64,000 bases of DNA from Streptomyces sp. NBC_00224 (GCF_041435195.1 NZ_CP108106.1:2976001-3040000), one strand, 5' to 3'; positions 36,826-47,437 are shown, counted from the first letter of the stretch. Numbers and translations: made by a program. The notes: generated from the sequence alone by a model not told the origin.

Positions 36826-36897
36826 CTGCCCGATCTTGGACCAAGCCGGTGCGTCACACAGAGCCGTGGCACCGGCGCCCGATGAGGAGCAGCAGTC

Positions 36898-38694
36898 TTG
36901 CGCGAGTTCAGCCTTCCGGCCCTGTACGAGGTCCCCACGGACGGCAACCTGACGGATCTGATCCGCCGCAATGCCGCTCAGCATCCCGATGTCGCGGTCA
37001 TGGGCCGCAAGGTCGCGGGACGCTGGACCGACGTTTCCGCCACCCAGTTCCTCGCCGAGGTCCGCGGGGTGGCCAAGGGCCTCATCGCCGCCGGCGTCGA
37101 GCCGGGCGACCGGGTCGCCCTGCTCTCCCGCACCCGCTACGAGTGGGTGCTGCTCGACTTCGCCATCTGGAGCGCGGGCGCGGTCACCGTCCCCGTGTAC
37201 GAGACGAGCTCGCCCGAGCAGATCCAGTGGATCCTCGGCGACTCCGGCGCGACCCTGTGCGTCGTCGAGTCCGAGGCGCACCAGGCCTCCGTCACCTCCG
37301 TGCAGTCCGGGCTGCCCGCCCTCAAGGGCATCTGGCAGCTGGACGCGGACGCGGTGGCCCAGCTCACCGCGACCGGCGCGGACGTCTCCGACGAGCTGCT
37401 CGACCAGCGGATGTCCTCGGCGCACGCGGACGACCCGGCGACCATCGTCTACACCTCCGGCACCACCGGCCGCCCCAAGGGCTGTGTGCTCACCCACCGC
37501 GCCTTCTTCGCGGAGTGCGGCAACGTGGTGGAGCGCCTCAAGCCGCTCTTCCGCACCGGCGAGTGCTCGGTCCTGCTCTTCCTGCCCGCCGCCCACGTCT
37601 TCGGCCGCCTTGTCGAGGTGGCGTCCGTGATGGCGCCGATCAAGCTCGGCTGCGTGCCGGACATCAAGAACCTCACCGACGAGCTGGCCTCGTTCCGGCC
37701 GACGCTGATCCTCGGTGTGCCGCGGGTCTTCGAGAAGGTCTACAACGCGGCGCGGGCCAAGGCGCAGGCGGACGGCAAGGGCGCGATCTTCGACAAGGCC
37801 GCGCACACCGCGATCGCCTACAGCCGCGCGCTCGGCACACCGCAGGGCCCGTCCCTCGGCCTCAGGATCAAGCACAGGGTCTTCGACAAGCTCGTCTTCA
37901 GCAAGCTGCGCGCGGTGCTCGGCGGCAAGGGCGAGTACGCGATCTCCGGCGGCGCCCCGCTGGGCGAGCGGCTCGGCCACTTCTACCGGGGCATCGGCTT
38001 CACGGTCCTGGAGGGGTACGGCCTCACCGAGTCCTGCGCGGCGACCGCGTTCAACCCGTGGGACCGGCAGAAGATCGGCACGGTCGGCCAGCCGCTGCCG
38101 GGTTCCGTGGTGCGCATCGCGGACGACGGCGAGGTGCTGCTGCACGGCGAGCACCTGTTCACGGGGTACTGGAACAACGAGGCGGCGAGCGCCGAGGCGC
38201 TGGCCGACGGCTGGTTCCACACCGGTGACATCGGCACCCTCGACGAGGACGGCTACCTCGCGATCACCGGCCGCAAGAAGGAGATCATCGTCACGGCGGG
38301 CGGCAAGAACGTCGCCCCGGCGGTGATCGAGGACCGTATCCGCGCGCACGCGCTGGTCGCGGAGTGCATGGTGGTCGGCGACGGGCGGCCGTTCGTGGGC
38401 GCGCTGGTCACGCTCGACGAGGAGTTCCTGGCCCACTGGGCCTCGGACCACGGCAAGCCGGCCGGTTCGACGGCGGCCTCGCTGCGCCAGGACGCGGAGC
38501 TGCTCGCGGAGGTGCAGCGGGCGGTGGACGACGGCAACGCCGCGGTCTCCAAGGCGGAATCGGTGCGGAAATTCCGCATTCTCACCTCCCAGTTCACGGA
38601 GGAGGCGGGGTACATCACCCCGTCGCTGAAGCTGAAGCGCAATGTCGTGGCGAAGGACTTCGCCGACGAGATCGAGGCGATCTACACCCACTGA
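36898..38694 (+). CDS. Long-chain fatty acid-CoA ligase (AMP-dependent synthetase)
   Basis: A 598-aa ANL-superfamily enzyme activating fatty acids as acyl-AMP then acyl-CoA. The AMP-binding loop is IVYTSGTTGRPKGCVLTH. The A5 motif is VLEGYGLTESCAATAFN. A conserved GWFHTGDIGTLDEDGYLAITGRKKE splits across A7-A8, and the C-terminal catalytic Lys region reads YITPSLKLKRN. TTG 36898 follows GAGGAG by 8 nt. It is of the FadD15-like bacterial type with a full-length C-domain. Peripheral membrane or cytosolic. Confidence 0.95.
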   Translation: MREFSLPALYEVPTDGNLTDLIRRNAAQHPDVAVMGRKVAGRWTDVSATQFLAEVRGVAKGLIAAGVEPGDRVALLSRTRYEWVLLDFAIWSAGAVTVPVYETSSPEQIQWILGDSGATLCVVESEAHQASVTSVQSGLPALKGIWQLDADAVAQLTATGADVSDELLDQRMSSAHADDPATIVYTSGTTGRPKGCVLTHRAFFAECGNVVERLKPLFRTGECSVLLFLPAAHVFGRLVEVASVMAPIKLGCVPDIKNLTDELASFRPTLILGVPRVFEKVYNAARAKAQADGKGAIFDKAAHTAIAYSRALGTPQGPSLGLRIKHRVFDKLVFSKLRAVLGGKGEYAISGGAPLGERLGHFYRGIGFTVLEGYGLTESCAATAFNPWDRQKIGTVGQPLPGSVVRIADDGEVLLHGEHLFTGYWNNEAASAEALADGWFHTGDIGTLDEDGYLAITGRKKEIIVTAGGKNVAPAVIEDRIRAHALVAECMVVGDGRPFVGALVTLDEEFLAHWASDHGKPAGSTAASLRQDAELLAEVQRAVDDGNAAVSKAESVRKFRILTSQFTEEAGYITPSLKLKRNVVAKDFADEIEAIYTH

Positions 38695-38707
38695 GGCGTA
38701 CGCGGGC

Positions 38708-40366
<1,659 letters not shown>

Positions 40367-40404
40367 TCACGTTGTCTCAAATCTGAGTGACCGTCAGAGG
40401 TGGG

Positions 40405-40596
40405 AGTGTGGTGGGCCCGGTGTTTGTCTGCGGGCCGGTGGCGGGTTGCTCGCGCAGTTCCCCGCGCCCCTAAGATGCGCCCCTTCGGGGCGCCCAGGGG
40501 ATTGCCGCGCAGCGGCATTTCTAGGGGCGCGGGGAACTGCGCGGCCAGCCCGCCACCGGCCCGCAGACGAACCCCGGGCCCACCCCCACCCACCCG
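40405..40596. repeat. 169-bp near-perfect inverted repeat with G-quadruplex tract
   Basis: Arms run from about 40413 (GGGCCCGG then GTTTGTCTGCGGGCCGGTGG) to about 40581 (inverse). They include the inner GCGCAGTTCCCCGCGCCCCTA module and its complement around a GCGCCCCTTCGGGGCGC hairpin. On the minus strand the glycosyltransferase stop is followed after 1 nt by G3-T-G3-T-G5-T-G3 (40595-40579). The element separates the cholesterol oxidase start from the glycosyltransferase stop. Confidence 0.88.
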
Positions 40597-41739
40597 TCAC
40601 AGCAACTGCCGCAGCTTCTCCGCCAGCAGGTCCCAGCGCCACTTCTCCTCCACCCACGCCCGGCCCCGCTCCCCCATCCTGCGGCGCAGGTCCGGGTCCT
40701 GGAGGAGGGTGACGATGCGGTCCGCCGACTCCTCGGCAGAGCCGCCCCGGACCACCCAGCCCGTCTCGCCGTCCAGGACCGCGTCGGGCGCGCCGCCCGA
40801 GTCGCCCGCGATCACGGGCAGGCCGGTCGCCGACGCCTCCAGGTAGACGATGCCCAGGCCCTCCACGTCGAGCCCGCCCCGGCGCGTACGGCAGGGCATG
40901 GCGAAGACGTCGCCGGCGCCGTAGTGCGCGGGCAGTTCGGCCCAGGGGACGGAGCCGGTGAAGCGGACCGAGTCCGCGACCCCGGTGTCCTGGGCGAGCT
41001 TGTGGAGCTCCGTCTCGTACGGGCCGCCGCCCACGATCAGCAGCACCGCGTCCGGCACGCGCGCGAGGATCGCGGGCATCGCGAGGATCAGGGTGTCCTG
41101 GCCCTTGCGCGGGACGAGTCGCGAGACGCAGACGACCACCGGGCGGTCGGTCAGGCCCAGGCGCTCGCGCACCGCGGCGCCGCCCGAGCCCGGGTGGAAG
41201 GTCTTCTCGTCGACGCCCGGCGGCAGTTGGACCATCCGGTCGGCCGCCCGCTCGGTCAGCGCGGCCGCGATCCGGGAGCGGGTGTACTCGCCCAGATAGG
41301 TGATCGTGTCCGTGCCCTCGCCGATGCGCCGCAGCAGCTGCCGCGAGCCGGGCAGCTGGGCCCAGCCCGCCTCGTGGCCGTGCGTGGTGGCGACGAGGCG
41401 TTCGGCGCCCGCCCGACGCAGCGCGGGCGCCATCAGGCCGAGCGGCGCCGCGGCCCCGAACCACACCGAGGAGCAGCCGTGCTCCTTGAGCAGCCCGACC
41501 GCGCGCCGGGTCACCCGGGGTGTGGGCAGCAGCATGGTGGTGCGGTCGCGCACCACGGTGAAGGGCTGCTCGGCGTCGAAGGCGGCGGTCGCCTCGACGC
41601 CCTCCCGGCTCCGCTTCCAGGTGGAGGCGTAGACGACCAGCTGCTCCGGGTCCAGGCGCAGCGCCATGTTGTGCAGGAACGCCTGGATCCCGCCGGGGCG
41701 CGGCGGGAAGTCATTGGTCACGATCAAGGTCTTGTGCAT
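40597..41739 (-). CDS. GT4 glycosyltransferase, PimB-type mannosyltransferase
   Basis: A 380-aa GT-B enzyme resembling GDP-mannose-dependent phosphatidyl-inositol monomannoside mannosyltransferase (PimB'). N-terminal acceptor motif TNDFPPRPGGIQAFLHNMA. Donor-side motifs: VSRLVPRKGQDTLI, LLIVGGGPYE, VRFTGSVPWAELPAHY, and EX7E in EGLGIVYLEASATGLPVIAG. It is cytoplasmic or membrane-associated. Divergent from a GT87-like mannosyltransferase, which fits a PIM/lipoglycan-related pair. Confidence 0.92.
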   Translation of the reverse strand: MHKTLIVTNDFPPRPGGIQAFLHNMALRLDPEQLVVYASTWKRSREGVEATAAFDAEQPFTVVRDRTTMLLPTPRVTRRAVGLLKEHGCSSVWFGAAAPLGLMAPALRRAGAERLVATTHGHEAGWAQLPGSRQLLRRIGEGTDTITYLGEYTRSRIAAALTERAADRMVQLPPGVDEKTFHPGSGGAAVRERLGLTDRPVVVCVSRLVPRKGQDTLILAMPAILARVPDAVLLIVGGGPYETELHKLAQDTGVADSVRFTGSVPWAELPAHYGAGDVFAMPCRTRRGGLDVEGLGIVYLEASATGLPVIAGDSGGAPDAVLDGETGWVVRGGSAEESADRIVTLLQDPDLRRRMGERGRAWVEEKWRWDLLAEKLRQLL

Positions 41740-41846
41740 CGCCGCCGACAGTACCGAACGGCCCCGCCTCGTCGCTCACGCACGGCCCCGCCGGGCATCA
41801 TGACTGCTCGAACTTCCAGAAATCCGGCCTTACGGATGAGGTGGGC

Positions 41847-43082
41847 ATGTCGGTGGGAAATGGTGCGGGGACCACGACGGGCATCCGGGCCATGGCGGCG
41901 GTGTTCGCCGTCACCCGGTGTCTGCTGCTGCTCTGCGTCTTCCGGGTCCTTCTCGTCCCGGGCCCGGACGTCACCAGTGACGTCTCGGTGATCTACCAGG
42001 GCTGGTACGAGGTCCTGAAGACCGGCACCTATCCGCTGGACGACGTCACCTGGCAGTACCCGCCGGCCGCCGCGCTCGCGATCCTCTCCCCCGCCGCCGT
42101 CCCCTTCCTCGACTACGCCTCGGGCTTCTTCGTCCTCGCGCTGCTCGCCGACGCGCTGGTCCTCGGGCTGCTCCTGTACGCGTCCGGGCGCCCCGGCAAG
42201 TCCCGCGCGGGCGCCCGGATCTGGGTCTGGGGCGTACCGCTGCTCGGGCCCACCGCGTACGCGCGCTACGACCTGATGGTGACGGCGGTCGCGGTGGCCG
42301 CGCTGCTGGCCGGGGTCCGCCACCCGCGGGTCCTCGGCTCGCTCGCCGCGCTCGGCGCCCTGCTCAAGGTCTGGCCCGTGCTGCTGCTCGCCCGGGCGCC
42401 CCGCCGGGCGTGGGCCGCGGCGGCCGTCACCGCGGGCGCGTTCCTGCTCGGCTGCCACGCGGTCGCGCCCGGCGCCTTCGCCTTCCTCACCTTCCAGCGC
42501 GACCGCGGCACCGAGGTCGAGTCGCTCGGCGCCCTGGTCTTCCATGTGGCCCGCCACCTCGGCTGGCGGGGCCGGGTGCAGCTCAACTACGGGTCGGTGG
42601 AGTTCCTCGGCCCGTACGTGCCGCTGGTCTCGACCCTGGCGATGGGACTGACGGCGGTGGCGTTCGGCTGGCTGCTCGTGTGGCGGCTGCGGGCGCACCG
42701 CACCGGCCCGAGCACGCTCGCGGACGCCGCGTTCACCGCCGTGCTGCTCTTCACCACCACCAGCCGCGTGATCAGCCCGCAGTATCTGCTCTGGCTGGTC
42801 GGGCTCGCGGCGGTGTGCCTGGTCTTCCGCGGCGCCCCGATGGCCCGGCCCGCGTATCTGGTGCTGGCCGCCGCGGGCGTGACGCTGCTGGAGTTCCCGA
42901 TCTGGTTCTCGCACGTGGTGGCGAGCGACTGGCTCGGGGTGCTGCTCCTGTTCGTACGCAACGGGCTCCTCGCCGTGGCGTCGGTGAGCGCGTGCCGGCG
43001 GCTGTGGCGGAGCACGGTCCCGGGCCGTCCGCTGCCCGTTCAGCGGGTCCGCACCAGGGTGTTCTCGGTCCTGGTCCGCTGA
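41847..43082 (+). CDS. GT87-type integral membrane mannosyltransferase (DUF2029)
   Basis: About 411 aa with around ten membrane segments. The N-terminal extracytoplasmic loop carries the GT-C acidic motif PGPDVTSDVSVIYQGWYEVL and TWQYPPAAA, typical of polyprenyl-phosphomannose-dependent alpha-mannosyltransferases. ATG 41847 has GATGAGG upstream; GTG 41841 is a 2-codon longer alternative. Its last 43 bp overlap the convergent MATE gene. A role in lipoglycan or glycoprotein mannosylation is inferred from the fold. Confidence 0.88.
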   Translation: MSVGNGAGTTTGIRAMAAVFAVTRCLLLLCVFRVLLVPGPDVTSDVSVIYQGWYEVLKTGTYPLDDVTWQYPPAAALAILSPAAVPFLDYASGFFVLALLADALVLGLLLYASGRPGKSRAGARIWVWGVPLLGPTAYARYDLMVTAVAVAALLAGVRHPRVLGSLAALGALLKVWPVLLLARAPRRAWAAAAVTAGAFLLGCHAVAPGAFAFLTFQRDRGTEVESLGALVFHVARHLGWRGRVQLNYGSVEFLGPYVPLVSTLAMGLTAVAFGWLLVWRLRAHRTGPSTLADAAFTAVLLFTTTSRVISPQYLLWLVGLAAVCLVFRGAPMARPAYLVLAAAGVTLLEFPIWFSHVVASDWLGVLLLFVRNGLLAVASVSACRRLWRSTVPGRPLPVQRVRTRVFSVLVR

Positions 43083-44383
43083 CCGGCCGTCCGCAGCCGC
43101 CGGTGCATGCGCGCGACGGCGGCGCACTGGAGCCCCATGGACAGCGCCATCGCGAGGCAGATCCCCGGCAGGCCGAGCCCGGACAGGCCGAGGGCGAGCG
43201 GCAGTTGGAGGGCGACGCCGCACGCGGTGACCCCGGCGAGCGCCGGGCTGCCGCCGCTGCCCTCGAAGACCCCGCCGAGCGCGATGAAGGCGGAGAGCAG
43301 TACGAGGTACGGGCCGAGGCAGCGCAGATAGAGCGTGCCGGCCGCCGCCACCTCGCCGGTGGCACCGAAGGCCGCCATGATCCAGGGCGCGGACACGAGC
43401 AGCAGCAGCGCGGCCGCCGTCCCCAGCGCCCCCGAGAGGAGCGCGGCCTGCCGCCCCACCGCGACCCGCTCGTCCCGCCCGGTGCCGAGCAGATGCGCGG
43501 TGTGGATGGACGCGGCCTGGCGTACGGCGTAGAAGGCCATGGTGGCCGCGTACATCGCCTTCGTCGCGATGCCGTACGCCGCGACCTCGCCGACGCCGAT
43601 CCTGGCGACCACCGCGACCAGGGCGAGCGCCCCGGCCATCCGGACGACGAAGTCGAGCGACATGGGCAGTCCGGTGGTGAAGGTCCGGCGCAGGGCGGCC
43701 GTCCCGGACTCGCGCGGTGCGGCCCGCCGGGCCGCGCGCAGCGCCGGGTCGCGTCTCAGCGCCCCCAGGCCGACGGCGAGGGCCACGGCCCGCCCGGTGA
43801 CGGTGGCGAGGGCGGCGCCGCGCACGCCCAGACCGCAGCCGAGGATCAGCAGCGGGTCGAGGACGAGGATCAGCCCGTTGGCGAGGAAGGCGAGCCGCAT
43901 CGGGGTGCGGGTGTCGCCCGCGCCCTTGAGGATGCCGTCGACGACGTTGGTGGCGAAGAAGACCGCCGTGCCGGGCAGCGCGATCGCGAAGTAGCTGGCG
44001 GCCAGGGCGAGTACGGCGTCGTCCGTGCCACCGAGCACCAGCCGGGCGAGCGGCTCGCGGCAGAGGTGGCCGCCGACCGCGACCACCGGCGTGATCAGCG
44101 CCCACAGCGCCCAGCCGCCGCGCACCGCCGCCCGTATCCCGCCCGGGTCGTCGGCGCCCCTGGCCCGGGCGACCAGGACGGTGGTCCCCGTGCCCGCCAT
44201 GAGGATCAGGCCGAGCAGCAGGTTCTCCACGTTCGTGGCGACGGCGACGGCGGCGACCGAACTCCCGCCGAGCCGGGCCACCCAGACCATGTTGATCACC
44301 CCGGCCGCGACCCCCGCCAGGAGCTCGAAGTAGACCGGGTACGCGAGCGAGATCAGCCGACGGCGGTGTGACACGAGATCCAT
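43040..44383 (-). CDS. MATE family efflux transporter
   Basis: A 447-aa multidrug/toxin extrusion protein with about 12 membrane segments in two halves, starting LISLAYPVYFELLAGVAAGVI. Motifs GILKGAGDTRTPMRLA and GIATKAMYAATMAFYAVRQA are family-like. ATG 44383 sits 5 nt from one end of a 41-bp palindrome shared with the divergent PadR gene, so PadR is probably its repressor. The 3' end overlaps the GT87 gene by 43 bp on the opposite strand. Confidence 0.93.
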   Translation of the reverse strand: MDLVSHRRRLISLAYPVYFELLAGVAAGVINMVWVARLGGSSVAAVAVATNVENLLLGLILMAGTGTTVLVARARGADDPGGIRAAVRGGWALWALITPVVAVGGHLCREPLARLVLGGTDDAVLALAASYFAIALPGTAVFFATNVVDGILKGAGDTRTPMRLAFLANGLILVLDPLLILGCGLGVRGAALATVTGRAVALAVGLGALRRDPALRAARRAAPRESGTAALRRTFTTGLPMSLDFVVRMAGALALVAVVARIGVGEVAAYGIATKAMYAATMAFYAVRQAASIHTAHLLGTGRDERVAVGRQAALLSGALGTAAALLLLVSAPWIMAAFGATGEVAAAGTLYLRCLGPYLVLLSAFIALGGVFEGSGGSPALAGVTACGVALQLPLALGLSGLGLPGICLAMALSMGLQCAAVARMHRRLRTAGQRTRTENTLVRTR

Positions 44384-44387
44384 CCCC

Positions 44388-44428
44388 CTCTTTTCGCTGT
44401 ACCTCGAATCGAGGTACAGCGAAAAGAG
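44388..44428. promoter_or_regulatory. 41-bp perfect palindrome, probable PadR operator
   Basis: Arms 44388-44407 and 44409-44428 are perfect reverse complements around a single A (44408). The core is TGTACCTCGA-A-TCGAGGTACA. It separates the MATE and PadR genes and would cover both promoters and the MATE ribosome site. The AT-rich outer arms (CTTTTCGC/GCGAAAAG) stand out from the GC-rich surroundings. Confidence 0.88.
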
Positions 44429-44458
44429 ATACCATGGCCGGGCCGAAAGGAGAAGTAG

Positions 44459-44983
44459 GTGCTGGAGCTGACGATCCTGGGGTTCCTCGACGAGGAACCG
44501 CTGCACGGCTATGAACTCAAGGAGCGCATCAGAGGGCTGAGCGGCCACGTCCGGCCGGTGAGCGACGGCGCCCTCTACCCGGCGATCACCCGGCTGGCGA
44601 AGGCGGGAAAGCTGGAGCAGCGCACCGAGCCGGGCACCGGCGCCGCGCCCCGCCGGATCCTCATCCTGACCGAGGCGGGCCGCGCCGAGCTGTACGAGCG
44701 GCTGCGGCACCCCAAGGACACCGACATCACCGACGGGCAGCGGTTCTTCACCGTGCTCGCCTTCCTCGGGCGGCTGCCCGACCGGGCCGAGCAGGCCGCC
44801 GTGCTCCGCCGCCGCCAGGAGTTCCTCAACACCCCGGCGAGCTTCTTCTACCGCGACGGCGAGCCCGTACGGGCCGAGGAGAGCCCCGACCTCTTCCGCC
44901 GGGGGATGCTCAGGATCGCCCGCGCGACCGGCACGGCCGAGAAGAAGTGGCTGGCCGAGGCGGTCGAGGAGCTGGAGGGCTGA
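44459..44983 (+). CDS. PadR family transcriptional regulator
   Basis: A 174-aa repressor. The N-terminal winged helix is typical: ELTILGFLDEEPLHGYELKE, VSDGALYPAITRLAKAGKLE, RRILILTEAGRAEL. The C-terminal helical part (Vir_C-like) mediates dimerisation. GTG 44459 follows AAGGAGA by 5 nt. It lies 30 bp from the 41-bp palindrome and is divergent from a MATE pump, the standard PadR/efflux layout where a pump substrate is the inducer. Confidence 0.94.
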   Translation: MLELTILGFLDEEPLHGYELKERIRGLSGHVRPVSDGALYPAITRLAKAGKLEQRTEPGTGAAPRRILILTEAGRAELYERLRHPKDTDITDGQRFFTVLAFLGRLPDRAEQAAVLRRRQEFLNTPASFFYRDGEPVRAEESPDLFRRGMLRIARATGTAEKKWLAEAVEELEG

Positions 44984-45002
44984 CCCCGGCGGAGCCGGTC
45001 AG
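44980..45002. terminator. Bidirectional hairpin containing both stop codons
   Basis: CTGACC (44980-44985) pairs with GGTCAG (44997-45002), extended by GGC/GCC after a bulge. The TGA of padR and the TGA of the convergent metalloprotease gene are both inside the stem. Likely a short bidirectional terminator. Confidence 0.5.
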
Positions 45003-46228
45003 CCCAGCTGGTCGCGGACGTAGGCGCGCCACAGGGCCGTGAACTCCTTCGGCGTGGTGGCCAGTTCCTCGTTCATCGCCTTCTCCAGCGCGCCCTCGCG
45101 GTGCTTCTGCCCGCCCACCAACGCGTAGAGGGCGGCGAGCTTCCCCTCGCCCCAGCGCTGGGCGATCATGCGGCACGCCAGCCAGCCGCCCTCGTACGCG
45201 CGCGCCAGCCGGTCCGCGCCGCCCTCGAAGCCGAAGTCCGGGTCGGCGGGCAGCTCGTCGGGCACCGCGCCGCGCCGCACCGCCTGCTGGAGCTCCGGCG
45301 CGGCCTCGGCGGGGGTGCGCCCGGTGCCCCGGTAGCCGACCCAGTCCGCGTACCCCTCCGAGAGCCACATCGGGGTCGCGGAGGAGGTCCGGGTGCGGGT
45401 GGCGACATGGGTGGTCTCGTGGGTGAGGACGACCCGCTGGCCGAGGTCCCCGAGGACGCCGTACGCCTCGGGGTTGACGATCACCCGGTCCGCGGGCGCC
45501 GTCCCGGCCCCGCCCGCCTCGCCGGTGGTCACCGCCGCGATCCCCCGGTACGAGGCCGGGGGCGCGCCGAGCAGCGCTGCCATCGCGTCGAGCGAGGCGG
45601 GCACCAGGACCACCACCCGGCCCGCCCAGCGGCCCGGCCAGGCGGCCGAGACGGCGGGCACCGCGCGGTCGGCGGTGTGCGCGATCTGCTGGAGCACCTG
45701 ACGGTCCTGGCCGACGCCGAGGACCAGGCTGTGCGCGCCGCGCACCACGGACACCGGGCCCTGCTGCCACAGCGGCTCGGCGGCGCCCTCGCCCGGCCGG
45801 TCGCCCGTCACGTACCAGCGCCCGGCCCGCTCGTCGAGCTCGACGACCCTGGCCGAGGTCACCGGCGCACTGTCGTACCCGTCGAGCCGGTAGCGCAGCT
45901 CGACCTGGGCGGTGGCCCGGTCGCCCTTGCGGCTGACCCCGGTCACCCGGTAGGCCCAGGCGCCCAGCGGCACCTGGCGCAGATTGGCGAACTCGGCGCG
46001 CTGGGCGTCCCGCAGCGTCCCGGCGCCCGGGTCGAGCGCGGCCAGATAGCCGCGCTCGTCGTGCCCGAGGACGGCGGCCGCCCGTCCGTCCAGGGTGCGC
46101 TGCACCTGGCCGGTGACGGGGTCGGGGGCCTCGGCCGGGGCCGAGCAGGCGGAGACGGACAGCAGCGCGGCGAGACCGTATCCCGCCGTGCGCCGTCGCC
46201 ACCTGCCGCTCAGCCAGCCGTACGCCAT
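44999..46228 (-). CDS. Lipoprotein with HExxH zinc metalloprotease motif
   Basis: A 409-aa exported protein. After a basic start, the hydrophobic stretch GYGLAALLSVSACSAPAEA ends in a lipobox-like SVSAC. The C-terminal half has VVLTHETTHVATRT (HETTH zinc site) and a downstream LSEGYADWVGY Glu, as in gluzincin/peptidase MA-like families. The N-terminal domain resembles a cystatin/NTF2-like sheet (RVTGVSRKGDRATAQVELRY). Neighbours are cell-wall hydrolases. Substrate unknown. Confidence 0.85.
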   Translation of the reverse strand: MAYGWLSGRWRRRTAGYGLAALLSVSACSAPAEAPDPVTGQVQRTLDGRAAAVLGHDERGYLAALDPGAGTLRDAQRAEFANLRQVPLGAWAYRVTGVSRKGDRATAQVELRYRLDGYDSAPVTSARVVELDERAGRWYVTGDRPGEGAAEPLWQQGPVSVVRGAHSLVLGVGQDRQVLQQIAHTADRAVPAVSAAWPGRWAGRVVVLVPASLDAMAALLGAPPASYRGIAAVTTGEAGGAGTAPADRVIVNPEAYGVLGDLGQRVVLTHETTHVATRTRTSSATPMWLSEGYADWVGYRGTGRTPAEAAPELQQAVRRGAVPDELPADPDFGFEGGADRLARAYEGGWLACRMIAQRWGEGKLAALYALVGGQKHREGALEKAMNEELATTPKEFTALWRAYVRDQLG

Positions 46229-46244
46229 CCTCCCGATCGTACGT

Positions 46245-47261
46245 TCACACGCGGGTGATCGAGGAGATGGGCATCATGCCCACCGGGTCGTAGCGCACCG
46301 GCGCGCCCGGGTAGGGGGCGTGGATCACCTGGCCGTTGCCCACGTACATCCCGATGTGGCTGGCGTCGGAGCGGTAGGCGACCAGGTCCCCGGGCTGCGC
46401 CTCGGAGAGCGAGACCCGGTGCCCGGCGTACCGCTGGGCCTGCGAGGTGCGCGGCAGCCCCACGCCGGCGTGGGCGTAGGACCACTGCATCAGGCCCGAG
46501 CAGTCGAAGCCGGACGGGCCGTTGGCGCCCCAGATGTAGGGCCTGCCCACCGCCTGGCGGGCCGCCGCCACCGCGGCCGCCGCACGCCCGGAGGAGGGCA
46601 CCGCCCCGCTCAGGTCGGGCAGTTCGCCGCGCCCGCCGCGCGAGGCCCGGTCGAAGGCGGCGCGCTCGGACGTCGGCAGCGCCAGCAGCACCCGGCGGGC
46701 CTGGGCGAGCTTGGACTCGACGGTCCGCTTGTGCCGGGCGACCTCGACGCGGCTGCGCTCCAGCTCGGCGAGCTTGCGGGTGGCTTCGGTGCGCTGCTGG
46801 CCGATCCGCCGCTGCTCCTGCTGGAGTTCGCGCAGGTCGGCACTCTGGCGCTCGCCGATCCGGTCGAGGGCGGCGGCCTTGTCGAGATAGGTGTCGGGAT
46901 CCTCGGAGAGCAGCAGCGCTAGCGAGGGGTCCAGGCCGCCCGCGCGGTACTGGGCACCCGCGATCGCGCCGAGCACACCCCGCATGCGGTTGATGCGCTC
47001 CTGGCCGCGGGCGACGCTGTCCTGGGTCTGCTTGACCTGCTCGCGCAGCTGATCGGCGCGCTCGTCCGCCTTGTTGTACTGCTCGGTGGCCTCCTCCGCC
47101 TGCGCGAAGAGCCGGTCGACCCGGTCCTTGCCGGTGTCGCCCGGGTCGGCGCTCGCGGGCGCCGCGAAGGCCGCGGCCGCGGTGGCCGCCGCGGCGGACA
47201 GGACGGTGACCCGGGTGCTCTGGGAGAGGCCGGACTGCGTGGGACGGCGATGGGACGCCAA
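46245..47261 (-). CDS. NlpC/P60 family peptidoglycan endopeptidase (first copy)
   Basis: About 338 aa. Signal peptide LASHRRPTQ...TRVTVLSAAAATAAAAFAAPASA. A long coiled coil covers residues 40-215 (QYNKADERADQLREQVKQTQ, RKLAELERSRVEVARHKR). The C-terminal NlpC/P60 domain has nucleophile Cys in GPSGFDCSGLMQWSY and His in ASHIGMYVGNGQVIHAP. It cleaves D-Glu-DAP type stem bonds. TTG 47261 matches the start of its paralogue (ASHRRP). It resembles mycobacterial RipA/RipC organisation. Confidence 0.92.
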   Translation of the reverse strand: MASHRRPTQSGLSQSTRVTVLSAAAATAAAAFAAPASADPGDTGKDRVDRLFAQAEEATEQYNKADERADQLREQVKQTQDSVARGQERINRMRGVLGAIAGAQYRAGGLDPSLALLLSEDPDTYLDKAAALDRIGERQSADLRELQQEQRRIGQQRTEATRKLAELERSRVEVARHKRTVESKLAQARRVLLALPTSERAAFDRASRGGRGELPDLSGAVPSSGRAAAAVAAARQAVGRPYIWGANGPSGFDCSGLMQWSYAHAGVGLPRTSQAQRYAGHRVSLSEAQPGDLVAYRSDASHIGMYVGNGQVIHAPYPGAPVRYDPVGMMPISSITRV

Positions 47262-47400
47262 GGAAGCCGCACTCCTTCCGCTGGTGCGGCCCCTGCCGCC
47301 CGGGTGGGCGGACGAGTTGGAAGAGTCACGGGGGCACCGCACGCCGGACAGTAGCCGGGCGGCCACGGGGTGCCAACGACCCGGGCGCCTACGCAAAGTG

Positions 47401-47437
47401 ACGCCCCGCCGGAGAACACAGGTCACCGGCGGGGCGT
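47401..47437 (-). terminator. Hairpin terminator between the two NlpC/P60 genes
   Basis: ACGCCCCGCCGG (47401-47412) and CCGGCGGGGCGT (47426-47437) are perfectly complementary with a 13-nt loop. It lies 89 nt past the stop of the upstream copy, so the two paralogues have separate transcripts. Confidence 0.8.
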
